Part shown: positions 7,880 through 16,038 of the stretch, piece by piece | Numbering within the stretch: the stretch's first letter is position 1 | Layout: every line of letters starts with the position of its first letter | Source: a virus | Reading direction: 5' to 3' (one strand) | IMG/VR virus record: IMGVR_UViG_3300031344_000200 | Coordinates: 1 to 52,608 of that record | DNA: 52,608 nucleotides | Notes under the pieces: generated by a model | What the model saw: only the letters and a program-made list of their open reading frames with translations | Told to the model about the DNA's origin: nothing | The model's database searches: none | Made by a program: the position numbers and the translations under genes

Positions 7880-8496
7880 GGCTGCACTCGACTGAAGAAC
7901 TTCCAGACCTCGACGACGTCGGGCCCGAACATCTGCGACGGCGTCCGCATCGTCAGCCACTCTTCATTGTACAGGCTGCGATCACCGTCCTTGCCCAACA
8001 GTTGGTTGGTCTGCCAGCTGACGATGCCACCCGCCTCGCTGACCTTGCGGTCGCCCATACGCTCATTGTCATAGTAGAAACCTGCCGACATGCCGAACTG
8101 CAGCGACGGCAACTCCCTGAACAGGCGATCGTACAGCTCGTAGCGATAGTACGCGCCCCGCATTGGCTCGATCGAGAACACGCTGACGAAGGTGTTGGGC
8201 TCGAAGGGTAGCTGCTTGCTCCATGCATCGACGTCGACGCTGGAGGCCTTGATCACCTTGGCGCCCTGCCAGGCAATGCGTGGATTGAGATCGATGCCGA
8301 CGTAGTCGCGGTGATAACCCCGCTCGTAGAACTCACCGGTACCACAACCCAGGTCGACGACGCGAGGAGCGTAATCGATGGGCCCGTCGGTCATCAGGCC
8401 GATGAGGTGATCGAAGGCTCGCCTGTGGTTCTTCCTGACGAGGGTCTCCTGCAGGTAGGCGCGGTAGGCGGTGAAGAATGCTTCGTCGTATGCCAT
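7876..8496 (-). CDS. Class I SAM-dependent methyltransferase
   Basis: 206 aa. VVDLGCGTGEFYERGY is motif I, the SAM-binding glycine loop, and YVGIDLNPR ends strand 2. SVDVDAWSKQLPF precedes motif IV, which is degenerate (FVSVFSIEP). The acceptor is unknown; the aromatic-rich C-half suggests a small-molecule or sugar acceptor. First gene of a four-gene operon with leaderless-type initiation. Confidence 0.8.
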   Translation of the reverse strand: MAYDEAFFTAYRAYLQETLVRKNHRRAFDHLIGLMTDGPIDYAPRVVDLGCGTGEFYERGYHRDYVGIDLNPRIAWQGAKVIKASSVDVDAWSKQLPFEPNTFVSVFSIEPMRGAYYRYELYDRLFRELPSLQFGMSAGFYYDNERMGDRKVSEAGGIVSWQTNQLLGKDGDRSLYNEEWLTMRTPSQMFGPDVVEVWKFFSRVQP

Positions 8497-8502
8497 GATC
8501 AG

Positions 8503-8531
8503 ATCCTATCACTGTTGGGTGTTAACTTACA
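8503..8531 (-). promoter_or_regulatory. Leaderless-type promoter
   Basis: -35 TGTAAG, 17-nt spacer, -10 TAGGAT, then 6 nt to ATG 8496. Confidence 0.8.
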
Positions 8532-8533
8532 CT

Positions 8534-8995
8534 TCACGGCGCGATGCAGAAGACGCCGGCTTTGGGATCGTGGGAGACTGCACTGGGCCACAACTTCGTC
8601 CACGCCCCGACCCCTTCGGGTTGAGTGCCATCGTTGCAGTCATAGACGTACTGGGTGCCTGGTGGGCAATTCGCGCCGAGGTCGCCATCGGCGTAGGCCT
8701 GTCCCGCACAGTCGCCGCTCTCATCGACCGCCTCGGGGACGGTGCCACCCTTCACCGGCACGAAGCCGTACCAGTGGGCCACACACGTCGTTTGCTGTTG
8801 CTCCGATGGCGATTGTGCTGGGTTGGTGACGGTGACGCAGGTCTGTTGCGGCGTCTGCGACGTGATGGCCCAGGTGTACGTGAACCTGCCGGCCTTGTAG
8901 GTGCCTGACGACTGTGATGCTGCACTGGTGAAGGCCGAACCCCCGCAGTGGATGAGGGCGAGGGATGCAAGGGTGAGGGCAATCTTGGTGTTCAT
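8534..8995 (-). CDS. Cysteine-containing lipoprotein
   Basis: 153 aa from ATG 8995 (MNTKIALTLASLALIHCGGS). The signal peptide ends in lipobox LIHC with the modified Cys at 17. The mature part has several cysteine pairs (QTCVTV, TTCVAHW, GDCAG, ANCPPG, YDCND, VFCIAP), consistent with disulfides outside the cytoplasm. It is expressed from its own promoter with a leader of about 14 nt. Confidence 0.8.
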   Translation of the reverse strand: MNTKIALTLASLALIHCGGSAFTSAASQSSGTYKAGRFTYTWAITSQTPQQTCVTVTNPAQSPSEQQQTTCVAHWYGFVPVKGGTVPEAVDESGDCAGQAYADGDLGANCPPGTQYVYDCNDGTQPEGVGAWTKLWPSAVSHDPKAGVFCIAP

Positions 8996-9015
8996 TGGTA
9001 TTCTCTGTTGATCTA

Positions 9016-9044
9016 ACAGTACCACGGATCGGTGGAGACTTGCA
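9016..9044 (-). promoter_or_regulatory. Promoter with short leader
   Basis: -35 TGCAAG, 17-nt spacer, -10 TACTGT. The start codon at 8995 is 20 nt further on and has AGAGAATACCA before it, so this message is not leaderless. Confidence 0.75.
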
Positions 9045-9063
9045 CTGCACACCGCGCCGGCGT

Positions 9064-9153
9064 TTATGGTGGTCTCACGTTCTCGCCGGGTTGTCGATCA
9101 AGAAGGAAACACGCTACGATGACTACTAGTACAATCGCCAGAAAGATGAACAT
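9064..9153 (-). CDS. Tiny single-pass membrane protein
   Basis: 29 aa. Residues 1-20 (MFIFLAIVLVVIVACFLLD) form one hydrophobic helix, followed by a short polar tail. It has TAGGGG before the ATG and lies 7 nt after the stop of the lipoprotein gene 9161-9682. Unknown function. Confidence 0.6.
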   Translation of the reverse strand: MFIFLAIVLVVIVACFLLDRQPGENVRPP

Positions 9154-9160
9154 GGTACCC

Positions 9161-9682
9161 CTACTTGCTGACGGTCAGTGCCAAGTCAGCGTTCATCGTG
9201 TAGTGCACGTCGACGGCGCTGGTCGGAATGCAGGTGCTCAAGTCGACGGTGACGTTGACCTTGCCCCGGGCCACGTCGGCAACGAGCACCGCGTGATCGA
9301 GCAGGATGGGCAGGTTGACGTGGCCGTTGACGGGCACGAAGTCGGTCTCCGACAACAGTGCCGGGGGCAACCCATCGTTGTTGATGAAGATGCGGGCGTG
9401 CTTGAATGCCGACAGGTCGCCGCTGATGCCGTTGTCAGTGAAGTCGACGGCGAGGGTGCCCTGCTTCTGCAACTGCGACACCACGTCGCTCATGTCGAAT
9501 GAGGTGCCCTGCGTCGTGGTGAAGACGGGCGCGTTGGCCGACCCACAGATGGGTGGGCTAAAGCCGCCGATGACGGGCACCGCGAACTGCATGTCTTCGG
9601 TGACGTGGACGGTGTCGGACAGCGTGCCGGTGACACAGCCACCCAGCGTAGCGACCAGCGCGAACAGACCTAGAGTTTTCAT
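9161..9682 (-). CDS. Lipoprotein
   Basis: 173 aa from ATG 9682, with GGAG 7 nt upstream. Signal peptide MKTLGLFALVATLGGC has lipobox LGGC, Cys 16. The mature part is beta-rich (GKVNVTVDLSTCIPTSAVDV) with two cysteines. It follows the outer-membrane barrel gene by 11 nt and is probably co-expressed with it. Confidence 0.8.
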   Translation of the reverse strand: MKTLGLFALVATLGGCVTGTLSDTVHVTEDMQFAVPVIGGFSPPICGSANAPVFTTTQGTSFDMSDVVSQLQKQGTLAVDFTDNGISGDLSAFKHARIFINNDGLPPALLSETDFVPVNGHVNLPILLDHAVLVADVARGKVNVTVDLSTCIPTSAVDVHYTMNADLALTVSK

Positions 9683-9693
9683 CGCATGCTCCT

Positions 9694-10488
9694 TTAGAAC
9701 AACCAATCAATGCCGAATTTACCCGCGGGAGCGACGAGGCTCATGTTGGGTTCGCCGATGCTGACGCCGTTGGGCAGCGTGAAGGCGGTGCCGAAGTTGC
9801 TGACGCTGGCATCGACGTGGCTGATGCCGCCCCGCAGGAAGAAACGCAGGTGACGCTGTGAGCCAAGCTCGAGGCCCAGCAACGCACTCTCGTAGGTATA
9901 GGCGACGGTCGGGCTGTTCTTGATGCCCGGGATCGTCGACGGAAAGAAGCCGCCCGCCTCACCCGTCAGCGTCAGCGACACCGGGAAGTGGAAGGGATCG
10001 AGGGTGACGTGGCCCGACAGGCCCTCACCCACGTAGTTGTAGTTGCCGCCCACGCCCAGCTTCAACCACGGGAGCCAGGGCGACACCAGCACGCCGGCGC
10101 TGGCACCGCTCGGGAAACCCGCGTCGAGGTACAGGCCCGCGTGGAGCTGGTGCGGGTGCAGTGAGGCGCGGATGTCGGGGTGGTACTCGGTGGGAGAGTA
10201 GTACTCGTAGTTGCCCCGATGGTACCACTGATCGTGGGTGTGATCGCCGACGGGTGCCACGGTCGCGGGGGCAGGCACCACGGGTGCAACTGCTGGCGGT
10301 GCAACCACGGGCTCTTGCGTGCCGACTTGGTTCACCAGATCGTTCGCAACCTGCACGTCGTTGTGCACGACGGTCGACGCCTGATCCGCGACGTCGGCGC
10401 TGTTGGTACCCTTGTCCTGTGCCATGGCGTTGGTCGCAACACCCACGCAGCACAGGGCAACGCACAGACCTATCAACGTACTCTTCAT
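9694..10488 (-). CDS. Outer-membrane beta-barrel protein
   Basis: 264 aa. The Sec signal peptide ends AMA-Q near residue 24. A Pro/Ala-rich linker follows to about 95. The rest alternates amphipathic strands (LHAGLYLDAGF, LKLGVGGNYNYVG, LRFFLRGGISHVD) and ends in Phe (GKFGIDWLF), the C-terminal signature read by the outer-membrane insertion machinery. GGAG precedes the ATG. Role inferred as a surface barrel; the substrate is unknown. Confidence 0.8.
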   Translation of the reverse strand: MKSTLIGLCVALCCVGVATNAMAQDKGTNSADVADQASTVVHNDVQVANDLVNQVGTQEPVVAPPAVAPVVPAPATVAPVGDHTHDQWYHRGNYEYYSPTEYHPDIRASLHPHQLHAGLYLDAGFPSGASAGVLVSPWLPWLKLGVGGNYNYVGEGLSGHVTLDPFHFPVSLTLTGEAGGFFPSTIPGIKNSPTVAYTYESALLGLELGSQRHLRFFLRGGISHVDASVSNFGTAFTLPNGVSIGEPNMSLVAPAGKFGIDWLF

Positions 10489-10515
10489 GAACGAACTCCT
10501 TGGGTAGAGAGTTAG

Positions 10516-10544
10516 ATCCTAAGTCGAGCTGCGTCCAATTTACA
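10516..10544 (-). promoter_or_regulatory. Promoter of outer-membrane barrel operon
   Basis: -35 TGTAAA, 17-nt spacer, -10 TAGGAT. The ATG lies 27 nt further on with a GGAG site, so a leadered mRNA is expected for 10488-9161. Confidence 0.75.
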
Positions 10545-10549
10545 CCCGC

Positions 10550-10801
10550 TCAATGGGCGCGGGGTGACTTGAAAGTCTTGACGATGACGTGCTGTACGAA
10601 GTACGACACGACCCACGCGTTGTAGGAAAGTGTCAACAGCCTGATGATTGTCAACGCATTAACGTGGGGCGGCGAGTGTGCCAGACACCAGCCCGTGTAG
10701 AGCCCGATGAGCAGGTTGACCCACAGCGACAGGCGAGGCGACGGCTGCTTGAGCTTGTTGATCCATGCGCATTGTGATGAGGGTGGCTTGATGAAGTTCA
10801 T
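10550..10801 (-). CDS. Small two-helix inner-membrane protein
   Basis: 83 aa from ATG 10801. Two hydrophobic segments, about residues 23-40 (LWVNLLIGLYTGWCL) and 48-70 (ALTIIRLLTLSYNAWVVSYF), are followed by a basic tail. Unknown function. It sits between the OmpA-like gene and the beta-barrel gene. Confidence 0.65.
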   Translation of the reverse strand: MNFIKPPSSQCAWINKLKQPSPRLSLWVNLLIGLYTGWCLAHSPPHVNALTIIRLLTLSYNAWVVSYFVQHVIVKTFKSPRAH

Positions 10802-10865
10802 ACTTCTTAACGGCGAAGGCCCGGCCACCGTGAGATGACCGAGCACACCGAGACGTCTACGTCTG

Positions 10866-11906
10866 TTACTTCTGGATCTTCACGAGGCGAATGACAATCG
10901 TGTCGACGCGTCGGTTGCTCGCATCGTTCGGGGCGCCCACGCCGCCGAAGGCGACCGGGTGGATCATGGTGCGATCGACCTTGCCACTGTTGACGAGGAC
11001 GTCTGCGACCGCGTTGGCGCGGCTATTCGACAGTACGAGGTTGTGCGTAACTTCGCACGCACTGCACTCCGACGAGGCATAACCCTCGACCATCAGCATG
11101 TAGTTCTTCGCACCGGGAGCAGCATTGTACTGCGAGGCGAAGTCGGTCAGCATCGCCTGAGCGTCTGCGCTGACAACGAAGCTGTCCTTGTCGAACTGTA
11201 CCGACGGTGCCAACAGTGCCGTGCCGTCGTCGGCCGCGGGAGCGGGCGCTGCGACAGGGGCAGCGGGAGCGGGCGGGCAGGCGGGTGCCGGTTCCTGCAC
11301 CGTGATGACGCCGAGGGTGCGCTTTGCGTGCTTCGACGGGAAGTCGAACGACATGCTGACGCCTGCGGTGCCGACGCTGGTGTCTTGGCGAGAGAGCAGC
11401 GCCGTCTGCTTGTCAGCGGCGTTGTAGGTGTCGAGCACTTTGTCCCAGCCCACGTAAAGGCCGAGCCACGACGAGTGCTCCTGATTGAGGGCGAAGTCGA
11501 CGCCGACCTGCGTCATGAAACCCGGGTTCCAGATCGCCGCCTGTTTCGCAGCGCCGAGCGAACCTTGAATGTAGGGCGACCAGCCGGCCGAGCGCGCGCC
11601 CTGCAGGCGGACGGTGCCGTCGAACTGCCACATGACAGCGCCTTCGGTATTGGGGGTGGACTGCGGCAGAAACACCGCCGACACCGTCGGACCGACTGCG
11701 AGGTTGGGGATCAAGGCGATGAGGCCGTCGACCTCACCACTAGCGCCGAACTTGAAGCGATTGTGGTCGACGATGTCGCCGTTGGGGGCGCGGAGCTGAA
11801 GCGCCGGGCCGCCTTCGACGTGGAGCGAGAAGTCCTCGGCCGATGCGGCGGAGGTGACTGATGCCAGCGCGATTGCGGCGAGCACCGTGATGATACGTTT
11901 CGACAT
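10866..11906 (-). CDS. OmpA-family outer-membrane protein
   Basis: 346 aa. Signal peptide to ASA (residue 23). An N-terminal beta-barrel of about 170 residues with alternating strands is followed by a Pro/Ala-rich linker (PACPPAPAAPVAAPAP). The C-terminal OmpA-like peptidoglycan-binding domain contains the core YASSE...SNSRANAVADVLV...PVAFG...NRRVDTIVI, with the NRRVD arginine. It probably anchors the outer membrane to peptidoglycan. GGAGAG precedes the ATG. Confidence 0.85.
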   Translation of the reverse strand: MSKRIITVLAAIALASVTSAASAEDFSLHVEGGPALQLRAPNGDIVDHNRFKFGASGEVDGLIALIPNLAVGPTVSAVFLPQSTPNTEGAVMWQFDGTVRLQGARSAGWSPYIQGSLGAAKQAAIWNPGFMTQVGVDFALNQEHSSWLGLYVGWDKVLDTYNAADKQTALLSRQDTSVGTAGVSMSFDFPSKHAKRTLGVITVQEPAPACPPAPAAPVAAPAPAADDGTALLAPSVQFDKDSFVVSADAQAMLTDFASQYNAAPGAKNYMLMVEGYASSECSACEVTHNLVLSNSRANAVADVLVNSGKVDRTMIHPVAFGGVGAPNDASNRRVDTIVIRLVKIQK

Positions 11907-11927
11907 GTGTTGTTCTCTCCTTGGAAT

Positions 11928-11956
11928 GGTTTAGTTGTATGCTGTAACAACCTACA
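11928..11956 (-). promoter_or_regulatory. Possible promoter of the OmpA-like gene
   Basis: -35 TGTAGG, 17-nt spacer, -10 TAAACC. It diverges from the consensus at several bases. Confidence 0.4.
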
Positions 11957-11985
11957 CCATGTAGGTTGTGGTGTTCACTGACCGA

Positions 11986-12186
11986 TTACGGATTGGGCGG
12001 CGGAATATACTCGGCCGGTTTCTGGTAAGGTAGGAAGGCCAGTGAGTAGGGACCGCGGGTCGGGTTGGCGCGCGACAGGTAGTCATGCCAGAACTCGGCG
12101 CGGAATTTCTCCTCGTCGCAGAAGGGCATGCAGCAGTCAGCTCCCGCGTTGTCGAGGATGTACCAGTAGTGATTGGGAGTGGTCAT
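11986..12186 (-). CDS. Hypothetical small protein
   Basis: 66 aa from ATG 12186 (MTTPNHYWYILDN). Aromatic and cysteine-containing (ADCCMPFCDEEKF), with a proline-rich C-terminus. No signal peptide. It follows the polysaccharide operon by 32 nt and may be its last gene. Confidence 0.65.
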   Translation of the reverse strand: MTTPNHYWYILDNAGADCCMPFCDEEKFRAEFWHDYLSRANPTRGPYSLAFLPYQKPAEYIPPPNP

Positions 12187-12218
12187 CGTAAATCTATGCA
12201 ATGATATCGAATGCGCAT

Positions 12219-13178
12219 TTACTTCATCTGACGATACGAACGATACTGCTCAATAGCACAACCCCACCATACCCTGTCTGCACCGTGCTTCATTGTATAG
12301 AATTGCGAAACGCTGGCCAGGCTAGACTGCATGTGCGCCTCATCACCCACCTGTAGTCTATTATAGGAATAGGCATGAGCTAGTTTCGATGGCTCACTAA
12401 CTTCTGATGCCAACACCAAACCAACATTTCTACCGGTAGAAACTGCAAAATCAAACCACGGATTGAAATGTTCAATCTGTTTTTGTGGATCACTAAAATA
12501 GTCCTGCACTACAACGTAGTCCGCAACATAAATCATGTGCTGACCTTCTTTCATTGTGTGTCCATCATAAACAACGTCCAGCGCTTGATTATTTTTAGGA
12601 TCTGCAAACCAGTACGGAGGGCTAAATCCAACTGGCGTGCCAGTTTTTATTTTTAGTGCCCTTATTAGATCCATCATGCCTATCGCATCGGCTTGCGTAT
12701 GATGTCCAGCACTACCAGACCAATACTCAGCGTCTAGCAACACACCATCGATTTTATCAGATGATACTGAATTATATTGAACTACTGCTTCGCCAACGTT
12801 TTCAACAACCCATTGTTTTTTGGAACCGTAATCTGAATTACCAAACAATGCATGAACTTTTATTCCGTTGGAATGCAAACTATTGAGTAGATTTTGAACT
12901 GCGACAAAATCTTTTTTTACAAGTAAGTGACTATACAATGATGCATATACTACGTTGATTTCCTTTACTTTACAAAAAGTTACTAAACTGGTAATTTCCT
13001 CTTCTGAGTTAGCAACATCATCCCACACAAATAGTCCACGCACAGAATCGTTGTTTATGACTGTCATTTTTTTCTCCTCTAATGAAAATGTTGGCTTTTT
13101 AGCGTGAACTTCTCTAAAATAGAGATTGCTACTTACACACGAAGACAGTACTAGAGCTATAAGCGATAAAATTTTCAT
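12219..13178 (-). CDS. Lipoprotein, putative TIM-barrel glycosidase-like
   Basis: 319 aa. Lipobox LSSC at Cys 14. The mature protein has barrel-like alternation of strands and helices: VRGLFVWDDV, INVVYASLYSHLL, IKVHALFGNSDYG, KIDGVLLDAEYW (possible acidic catalytic pair D..E), GTPVGFSPPYWF and ADYVVVQDYF. The fold assignment is inferred from this pattern. Base composition is clearly AT-richer than the surroundings. The ATG overlaps the GT2 synthase stop, so it likely trims, binds or exports the same polymer. Confidence 0.7.
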   Translation of the reverse strand: MKILSLIALVLSSCVSSNLYFREVHAKKPTFSLEEKKMTVINNDSVRGLFVWDDVANSEEEITSLVTFCKVKEINVVYASLYSHLLVKKDFVAVQNLLNSLHSNGIKVHALFGNSDYGSKKQWVVENVGEAVVQYNSVSSDKIDGVLLDAEYWSGSAGHHTQADAIGMMDLIRALKIKTGTPVGFSPPYWFADPKNNQALDVVYDGHTMKEGQHMIYVADYVVVQDYFSDPQKQIEHFNPWFDFAVSTGRNVGLVLASEVSEPSKLAHAYSYNRLQVGDEAHMQSSLASVSQFYTMKHGADRVWWGCAIEQYRSYRQMK

Positions 13179-14917
13179 TTTAGCACGTATTGACTGTTCT
13201 TTTTGTTAGACCAATCTGCATAACCGTTACGAACATAGGGCACTCTTTCATACCAAGATCCCCACCAAAGACCGAACGGAACATCACCATATCGTAATGA
13301 ACGAATACACATTGATAGGAATCGCTGAACACGAAATGCAATTGCAATTCGCTGACTTCCACCAGTTATCAACGTAGAAGCTGGTGTGAATTTAACATTG
13401 TTTCCTTTCCACAATACGTCTTTCATAAATCCCCAAATACCTACGGTTGCACCGAACACGAGAGAAAACAAACCAGCCGTTGGTAACGCAAGCAACACCG
13501 CCCAATATCTACGTCGTTCAGTATCCATTGCAAGTGCGGTCAATGTAAGAATGAGATTACAAATAAAACTCAACGTCATACCCACCATCAAACAATAGAA
13601 GACGTTGGAGGCTTCACCAAATATGACGAATGGAATTATAACGTATGTCAGCAACACTCGAAAGAAAATTATTCCAACAATAGATAGCTGAAACATAAAC
13701 GGAAATCCAGTGTCCCAGCAAAACAAAAATGCTTTTGAGAATCTCAAATTTAATTCAATTCTCGAGCTGTTCCATCGTTTTCGTTGAAGCCACAATCCCT
13801 TAATAGAAGGAGGAACATAAGTATAAGCTTTCGATTCTGGATCGTGATTATGCGTTCGTTCAATAAACCAAGAGCGAAGCAATCTGCCAAACGCATGAAG
13901 TGGAGATCTTGGCAACTCAAGAACAAACCTATTGTCTTGCCAAGTAGAGATTGAAATTACAACCGCCATACTTGTATCATCTGTGTTTCCTGTCAACAAT
14001 TGAGGAATTGGCTCAGCGCTAGATTCTGCAAACGTAGGAAGAGGAATTCCCACCCACCAACGTAGCCAGTCAATAAATGTAATGGATCTTATGTAACCCA
14101 TAAACTTAGGAGCATCCAATAGAATCTCACTCCAAGTAGCGTAAATAGCTCCTGGCACTCCAATGTAAGGAATAACACCCAAATTGCTACGAGCAACACC
14201 TGACATCATAAACATACGAGCAACATTGAGATAGATCTGATTTTCAATCGTAAAGAATGAGCGCCAACCTTGCCATAACACGTGCGAGTGAACCATCGGA
14301 GTTCCGGCAATAGTTCGCCTTTTGTTACCGGTAATTGGGTGTGGAGTATTTAGCTGAGATGCCATTCTATTGAGAGCTTGCTCACTAAGAATAGAGTCAG
14401 CGTCGATGCTAAAATAGATGGTGGGAAAGGATGACACCGCGCCACTAGCAACAAGGGCTTTCATATACTGTGCCCCACGATCGATAGCCATCATTTTGCT
14501 ACGACGAACCTCATCATATGTGAGGTGCAGTTTTACAGTGTTAGAGTACGATCTTGAATCGAGCCAGTTAGCTAGTTGTGCAAATAATTTTTGATTCTCG
14601 TTCTTCCCATCAATACTAACTATGATATACAAATCATTGGGGTATTGATTAGAAGCACAACTTTCTACTGTGGCAATGATGGCGGTATAATCTTCTTCGT
14701 TTCTAAGCAGCGATGGAATGATTACAAGTCCAGTAGGGCAATTGCCCATATTCTTGGGCGTATGTGAAGAATTGCCAGATACCAACCTTCTGAATGCTGT
14801 ACGAAATACTACAGGAATGTAGTGGACGTTGAGCAAACAAAGACTGACTACGAGTGCAAAAATAACAACCCATGCAAGATGCATGGAATCATGCAAACGC
14901 CAAAGAATAGTATCCAT
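13175..14917 (-). CDS. Processive GT2 polysaccharide synthase
   Basis: 580 aa. N-terminal membrane helix near residues 14-36. The GT2 catalytic domain has Asp in VSIDGKN (103), DAD in FSIDADS (172-174), acidic TDD (312-314), and QRKRW (378-382). The QxxRW motif marks processive synthases such as cellulose, chitin and hyaluronan synthases. Several C-terminal membrane helices follow from about 400 to 510. No PilZ domain is seen. AT-rich compared with the neighbours, probably a recent acquisition. It should extend and extrude a glycan across the inner membrane. Confidence 0.85.
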   Translation of the reverse strand: MDTILWRLHDSMHLAWVVIFALVVSLCLLNVHYIPVVFRTAFRRLVSGNSSHTPKNMGNCPTGLVIIPSLLRNEEDYTAIIATVESCASNQYPNDLYIIVSIDGKNENQKLFAQLANWLDSRSYSNTVKLHLTYDEVRRSKMMAIDRGAQYMKALVASGAVSSFPTIYFSIDADSILSEQALNRMASQLNTPHPITGNKRRTIAGTPMVHSHVLWQGWRSFFTIENQIYLNVARMFMMSGVARSNLGVIPYIGVPGAIYATWSEILLDAPKFMGYIRSITFIDWLRWWVGIPLPTFAESSAEPIPQLLTGNTDDTSMAVVISISTWQDNRFVLELPRSPLHAFGRLLRSWFIERTHNHDPESKAYTYVPPSIKGLWLQRKRWNSSRIELNLRFSKAFLFCWDTGFPFMFQLSIVGIIFFRVLLTYVIIPFVIFGEASNVFYCLMVGMTLSFICNLILTLTALAMDTERRRYWAVLLALPTAGLFSLVFGATVGIWGFMKDVLWKGNNVKFTPASTLITGGSQRIAIAFRVQRFLSMCIRSLRYGDVPFGLWWGSWYERVPYVRNGYADWSNKKNSQYVLK

Positions 14918-14927
14918 CTGATGTCCT

Positions 14928-16016
14928 TTAGTTTCGGATTCTTAGAATCGTACTTTTCATTGAAGCATCATGATCTGCATCATTTAGCTCAACTGCAATA
15001 AATTGTCCTCTTGTTTGCCCCGTTCCAAAAATTGCGGGAAGAACTGCCTCACCAGAGATAATTTCTTTCACTTTTCCAACTTCCTTACAATTGAAAACTC
15101 CCCAAACACAATTCATCACTTTCGCACCCACAACAATATTCTTCAAAGCAGAATATGGTGCAAAGCTCAAATCTACGTTACTATCAATTGCCTTGAAAAT
15201 AGGCCGCGATCGCAGATCGCTCTCTAGCGACTCAATCTTCTTCAATTCTTCCTGATCTTTTTCCTTCTCAGCAATCTTCGTTCTCTGCAATTCTTCCGTC
15301 TGCAACAACTGCACCTCGACCGTAATCAATGAGTTCAATACCATGACCTGATCGGGCATCGGCATCTTGGTGCCCTTACCCGCAAGTAGCGCCTGCTGAC
15401 CCATACTAGCCTGTTTCAACTGTAGGTCGCTAGCCATACGCGTCCTGTCATTTTCGAACTGTGCTAGTTTCAGCGAGTCAAGCGCCTGCACCTCGCGGTC
15501 ATAATCAGGACGCGCGATCAACCCGCCATTCATATTCAATTTAGCGTCTTCAACTAGCTGCTCTTGACGAGCAATCATGTTTTGTAACTCATCCTTCTGT
15601 GTCGCAATGACCTTAACATCGGCGTTACCCATCGTCACTTGCGCACCTGTCAAGTTGCTGGTCCACGTCAGTGCATGACTAATGGTGTCACGCAATTCGA
15701 TCAACTTGATCGTTGCTTGTTCACCTGCATTGATGTCGCCCTCGGCTTCCGTCAATGCCTGTTCGGCAATACCCTTCTGTAACATGATTTGTTCCAGCTT
15801 CAAACGTGCGTCGAGGACGAGATCGTTATTAGGCGACAAAATCGCCGGGGCAACGAAGGAATCGGTAGTGACAAAATAGCCCTCTCGCACCATGGCGCCG
15901 CAGCCACCCACCATTGATGCTAATGCCACAAACGAGAAGACACGCGTCTTCCAAAACCGCCCCACGTTAATTTGTGCAGAGGCGCGTGCAGTTTCCATGG
16001 TCTGTTCCATTGTCAT
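14928..16016 (-). CDS. HlyD-like periplasmic adaptor
   Basis: 362 aa. N-terminal hydrophobic segment (VFSFVALASMVGGCGAM), possibly a lipobox. A beta segment (FVTTDSFVAPAILS) is followed by about 180 residues of coiled coil rich in Glu, Gln and Lys. A C-terminal barrel-like part has two cysteines (NCVWGVFNCKEVGKV). This is the split-barrel/hairpin layout of membrane-fusion proteins that link an inner-membrane synthase to an outer-membrane channel. GAGAGGG lies before the ATG. Operon with TolC-like and GT2 genes. Confidence 0.75.
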   Translation of the reverse strand: MTMEQTMETARASAQINVGRFWKTRVFSFVALASMVGGCGAMVREGYFVTTDSFVAPAILSPNNDLVLDARLKLEQIMLQKGIAEQALTEAEGDINAGEQATIKLIELRDTISHALTWTSNLTGAQVTMGNADVKVIATQKDELQNMIARQEQLVEDAKLNMNGGLIARPDYDREVQALDSLKLAQFENDRTRMASDLQLKQASMGQQALLAGKGTKMPMPDQVMVLNSLITVEVQLLQTEELQRTKIAEKEKDQEELKKIESLESDLRSRPIFKAIDSNVDLSFAPYSALKNIVVGAKVMNCVWGVFNCKEVGKVKEIISGEAVLPAIFGTGQTRGQFIAVELNDADHDASMKSTILRIRN

Positions 16017-16038
16017 ATTCCCTCTCTCGTTACTTTCA

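Noticed and set aside
10959-11861. Plus-strand frame of 300 codons
   Set aside because: Exact antisense of the OmpA-like gene, whose domains and signal peptide are clear.
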